Source of the DNA: Arcobacter roscoffensis
GTDB lineage: Bacteria > Campylobacterota > Campylobacteria > Campylobacterales > Arcobacteraceae
Direction of reading: 5' to 3'
Assembly: GCF_024267655.1 (NCBI RefSeq)
Contig: NZ_CP100595.1
Coordinates: forward strand, 868,001-932,000
Length of the DNA: 64,000 nucleotides
Below, piece by piece: positions 62,930 to 64,000 of the stretch; position 1 is the stretch's first letter, and each line of letters begins with the position of its first letter. Both the position numbers and the translations under genes were made by a program. The notes below the pieces were generated by a model. It did not search any database. It worked only from the letters and a program-made list of their open reading frames with translations, and had not been told where the DNA came from.

Positions 62930-63751
62930 TTGTCATCTATAAGCATATTAGAAAAAATAGAATCTCTTCCTCCACTTCCTAAGACTATTAGTGAAATAGA
63001 GGAATTTAGAAGAAAAAGTGATAAAGAAGCATTTGAGTTACTACAAATTGTAGAAAAAGACGCTTTAATCATTTCTACATTATTAAAGATTTCAAATTCA
63101 GCAATGTTTGGATTTAGATCTAAAGTAGAAACACCAAGTAGAGCAATCAATCTTTTAGGAATTAATTTTACAATTTCTATTGCTATTGGTGGAACAGTTC
63201 AGAATTTACTGATGTCGAATTTAGAGCCATATAGTATTAGTAGTGATGATTTTATGAGAGCTTCAAACCTTTCATCAACTCTAGCTCATTTATGGGTTTC
63301 AAAATTTGATTATGATTTAAAAGAAGAGCTTTTACTTCCTGCACTTTTACAAGAAGCTGGTAAGTTTATTTTAGCTGACATAATAGTTTCAGATAAGAAA
63401 ACAGAAATGTTTAAAGCTAAGATTGCTCAAGGTGAAGATGTAGCTGCTGTTGAAAAAGAATTAGTTGGTTTATCAACTTCAGAAATAACAGCGAAAATCT
63501 TTAGACACTGGAAATTAAGTGATAATTTAATTGATATGATTGAATTTGTAGATGATGTAGAAAAATGTAATGCATCAATTAAACAAAAAGCTCAAATTTT
63601 AGATGTTATTAAAACAGCTTGTAATGTTACAGATCCTTTAAGTGAAGAGAATTGTGCAAAAGCAGTTGAAAAAGCTACTAAATATGGACTTCATACTAAA
63701 TCTTTAGAAAAAGCTATAGAGACACTTCAAGACAGACTACTAGACGAATAA
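62930..63751 (+). CDS. HDOD-domain signalling protein
   Basis: A 273-residue protein. The HDOD core (about residues 10-205) has ILEKIESLPPLPKTISEIEE, LQIVEKDALIISTLLKISNS and KVETPSRAINLLGINFTISI. HDOD domains are degenerate HD folds without full catalytic residues and take part in signalling by protein interaction. No GGDEF, EAL or kinase domain is attached. A TTG start is supported by TAGGAG seven bases upstream. It is convergent with a GGDEF-like gene, the two stops lying in one hairpin. Confidence 0.88.
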   Translation: MSSISILEKIESLPPLPKTISEIEEFRRKSDKEAFELLQIVEKDALIISTLLKISNSAMFGFRSKVETPSRAINLLGINFTISIAIGGTVQNLLMSNLEPYSISSDDFMRASNLSSTLAHLWVSKFDYDLKEELLLPALLQEAGKFILADIIVSDKKTEMFKAKIAQGEDVAAVEKELVGLSTSEITAKIFRHWKLSDNLIDMIEFVDDVEKCNASIKQKAQILDVIKTACNVTDPLSEENCAKAVEKATKYGLHTKSLEKAIETLQDRLLDE

Positions 63752-63772
63752 TTAAGGTTTTAAACCTTAATT
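63750..63772. terminator. Bidirectional palindromic terminator
   Basis: AATTAAGGTTT and its complement surround one central base, so a stem of about ten pairs can form on either strand. It spans the stop codons of both the HDOD gene and the convergent gene. Confidence 0.75.
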
Positions 63773-64000
63773 ATTTAAATTCATAATATCCATTTTTACT
63801 ATTTTTAGCTAAAGACATTCCATATTCTGACTTTTCTAAAATATTTTGACTATCACCCCATGTAACTGAAATTTGAAGTTCTGGTTTTATATTAATATCT
63901 TCATGATTCAAAGTAATCTCTTTTATTTTTTCAATTAAATTTTTATACTCTTCTTTATTACTTAAAATAGCTAATGTAGGACCTTGAAGTCTATATACAG
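63771..64000 (-). CDS. C-terminal end of a GGDEF-like protein with a degenerate signature (runs off right edge)
   Basis: The last 75 codons are visible. The sequence YRLQGPTLAILSN aligns with the RLGGDEFAIL strand of diguanylate cyclases, but GGDEF is replaced by QGPTL. The tail (ISVTWGDSQNILEKSEYGMS, then LAKNSKNGYYEF) matches the usual GGDEF end, with a helix followed by the K-N-G-type strand. Cyclase activity is therefore unlikely from this part; the domain could bind nucleotide or be purely regulatory. An EAL or sensor domain may lie outside the window. Confidence 0.6.
   Translation of the reverse strand, partial: VYRLQGPTLAILSNKEEYKNLIEKIKEITLNHEDINIKPELQISVTWGDSQNILEKSEYGMSLAKNSKNGYYEFK

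Overview
The window looks like chromosomal DNA of an Arcobacter-type member of the Campylobacterota. Grounds: very AT-rich DNA, frequent TTG/GTG starts, tightly packed overlapping genes, and a block (amidase, nitronate monooxygenase-like, tyrS, spoT, rpoZ, pyrH) in the order I recall from Campylobacter jejuni. This assignment is inference from gene content; no 16S is present. I saw no rRNA, tRNA, CRISPR array or IS element.

Layout. (1) 1-14915, minus strand: housekeeping genes, namely cell-wall amidase, flavin oxidoreductase, tyrS, spoT, rpoZ, pyrH, an AAA ATPase, pdxA, pdxJ, trpE, a SPOR protein, glyA, lysS and a CvpA-like membrane protein. (2) 15019-19048, plus strand: ispG, dnaB carrying a full-length LAGLIDADG intein exactly in its Walker A motif, and a pseudopilin. 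(3) 19184-25285: a polysaccharide export module with a large SLBB (Wza-like) protein, a Wzz-like protein, a YjbH-like protein and a tiny Ala/Gly-rich secreted protein resembling E. coli YjbE. (4) 25423-31781: sugar-nucleotide supply (phosphohexomutase, galU, pgi, ugd, a WbpP-like epimerase), interrupted by a MazF-like toxin-antitoxin pair. (5) 31806-48217: a long overlapping operon with a WbpO-like dehydrogenase and a complete legionaminic-acid-type set (legB, legC, legH, legI, legG, ptmE, legF). Inside it lie two unusual genes, a MaoC hydratase fused to a GNAT acyltransferase and a PIG-L deacetylase. A sialyltransferase-like protein, Wzx, a GT4-like enzyme, Wzy, a hexapeptide acyltransferase, a PhyH-type dioxygenase and a GT2 enzyme follow. 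The initiating phosphoglycosyl transferase converges from the minus strand. (6) 49155-51470: a decayed island with a frameshifted RelB/RelE-type pair, a truncated AAA/PD-(D/E)XK protein and a small orphan. (7) 51471-56068: ADP-heptose genes (hldE, gmhA, gmhB, hldD) and galE. (8) 56166-64000: apt, trpB, a DedA protein, pepA, a secreted ATP-dependent DNA ligase, a cold-shock gene followed by a 45-codon gene, ychF, an HDOD protein, and the end of a GGDEF-like gene whose signature is degenerate.

Working together, regions 3-5 and 7 form a surface-glycan island. UDP-glucose, UDP-glucuronate and UDP-GalNAcA-type precursors, a CMP-nonulosonate and ADP-heptose would be made here. A repeat unit would be started on undecaprenyl phosphate, flipped by Wzx and polymerised by Wzy. 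The SLBB/Wzz/YjbH proteins could export this or a second polymer. The most novel candidate is the MaoC-GNAT fusion plus PIG-L deacetylase inside the nonulosonate operon, which suggests an acyl-remodelling route, for example installing an (R)-3-hydroxyacyl group on a sugar amine.
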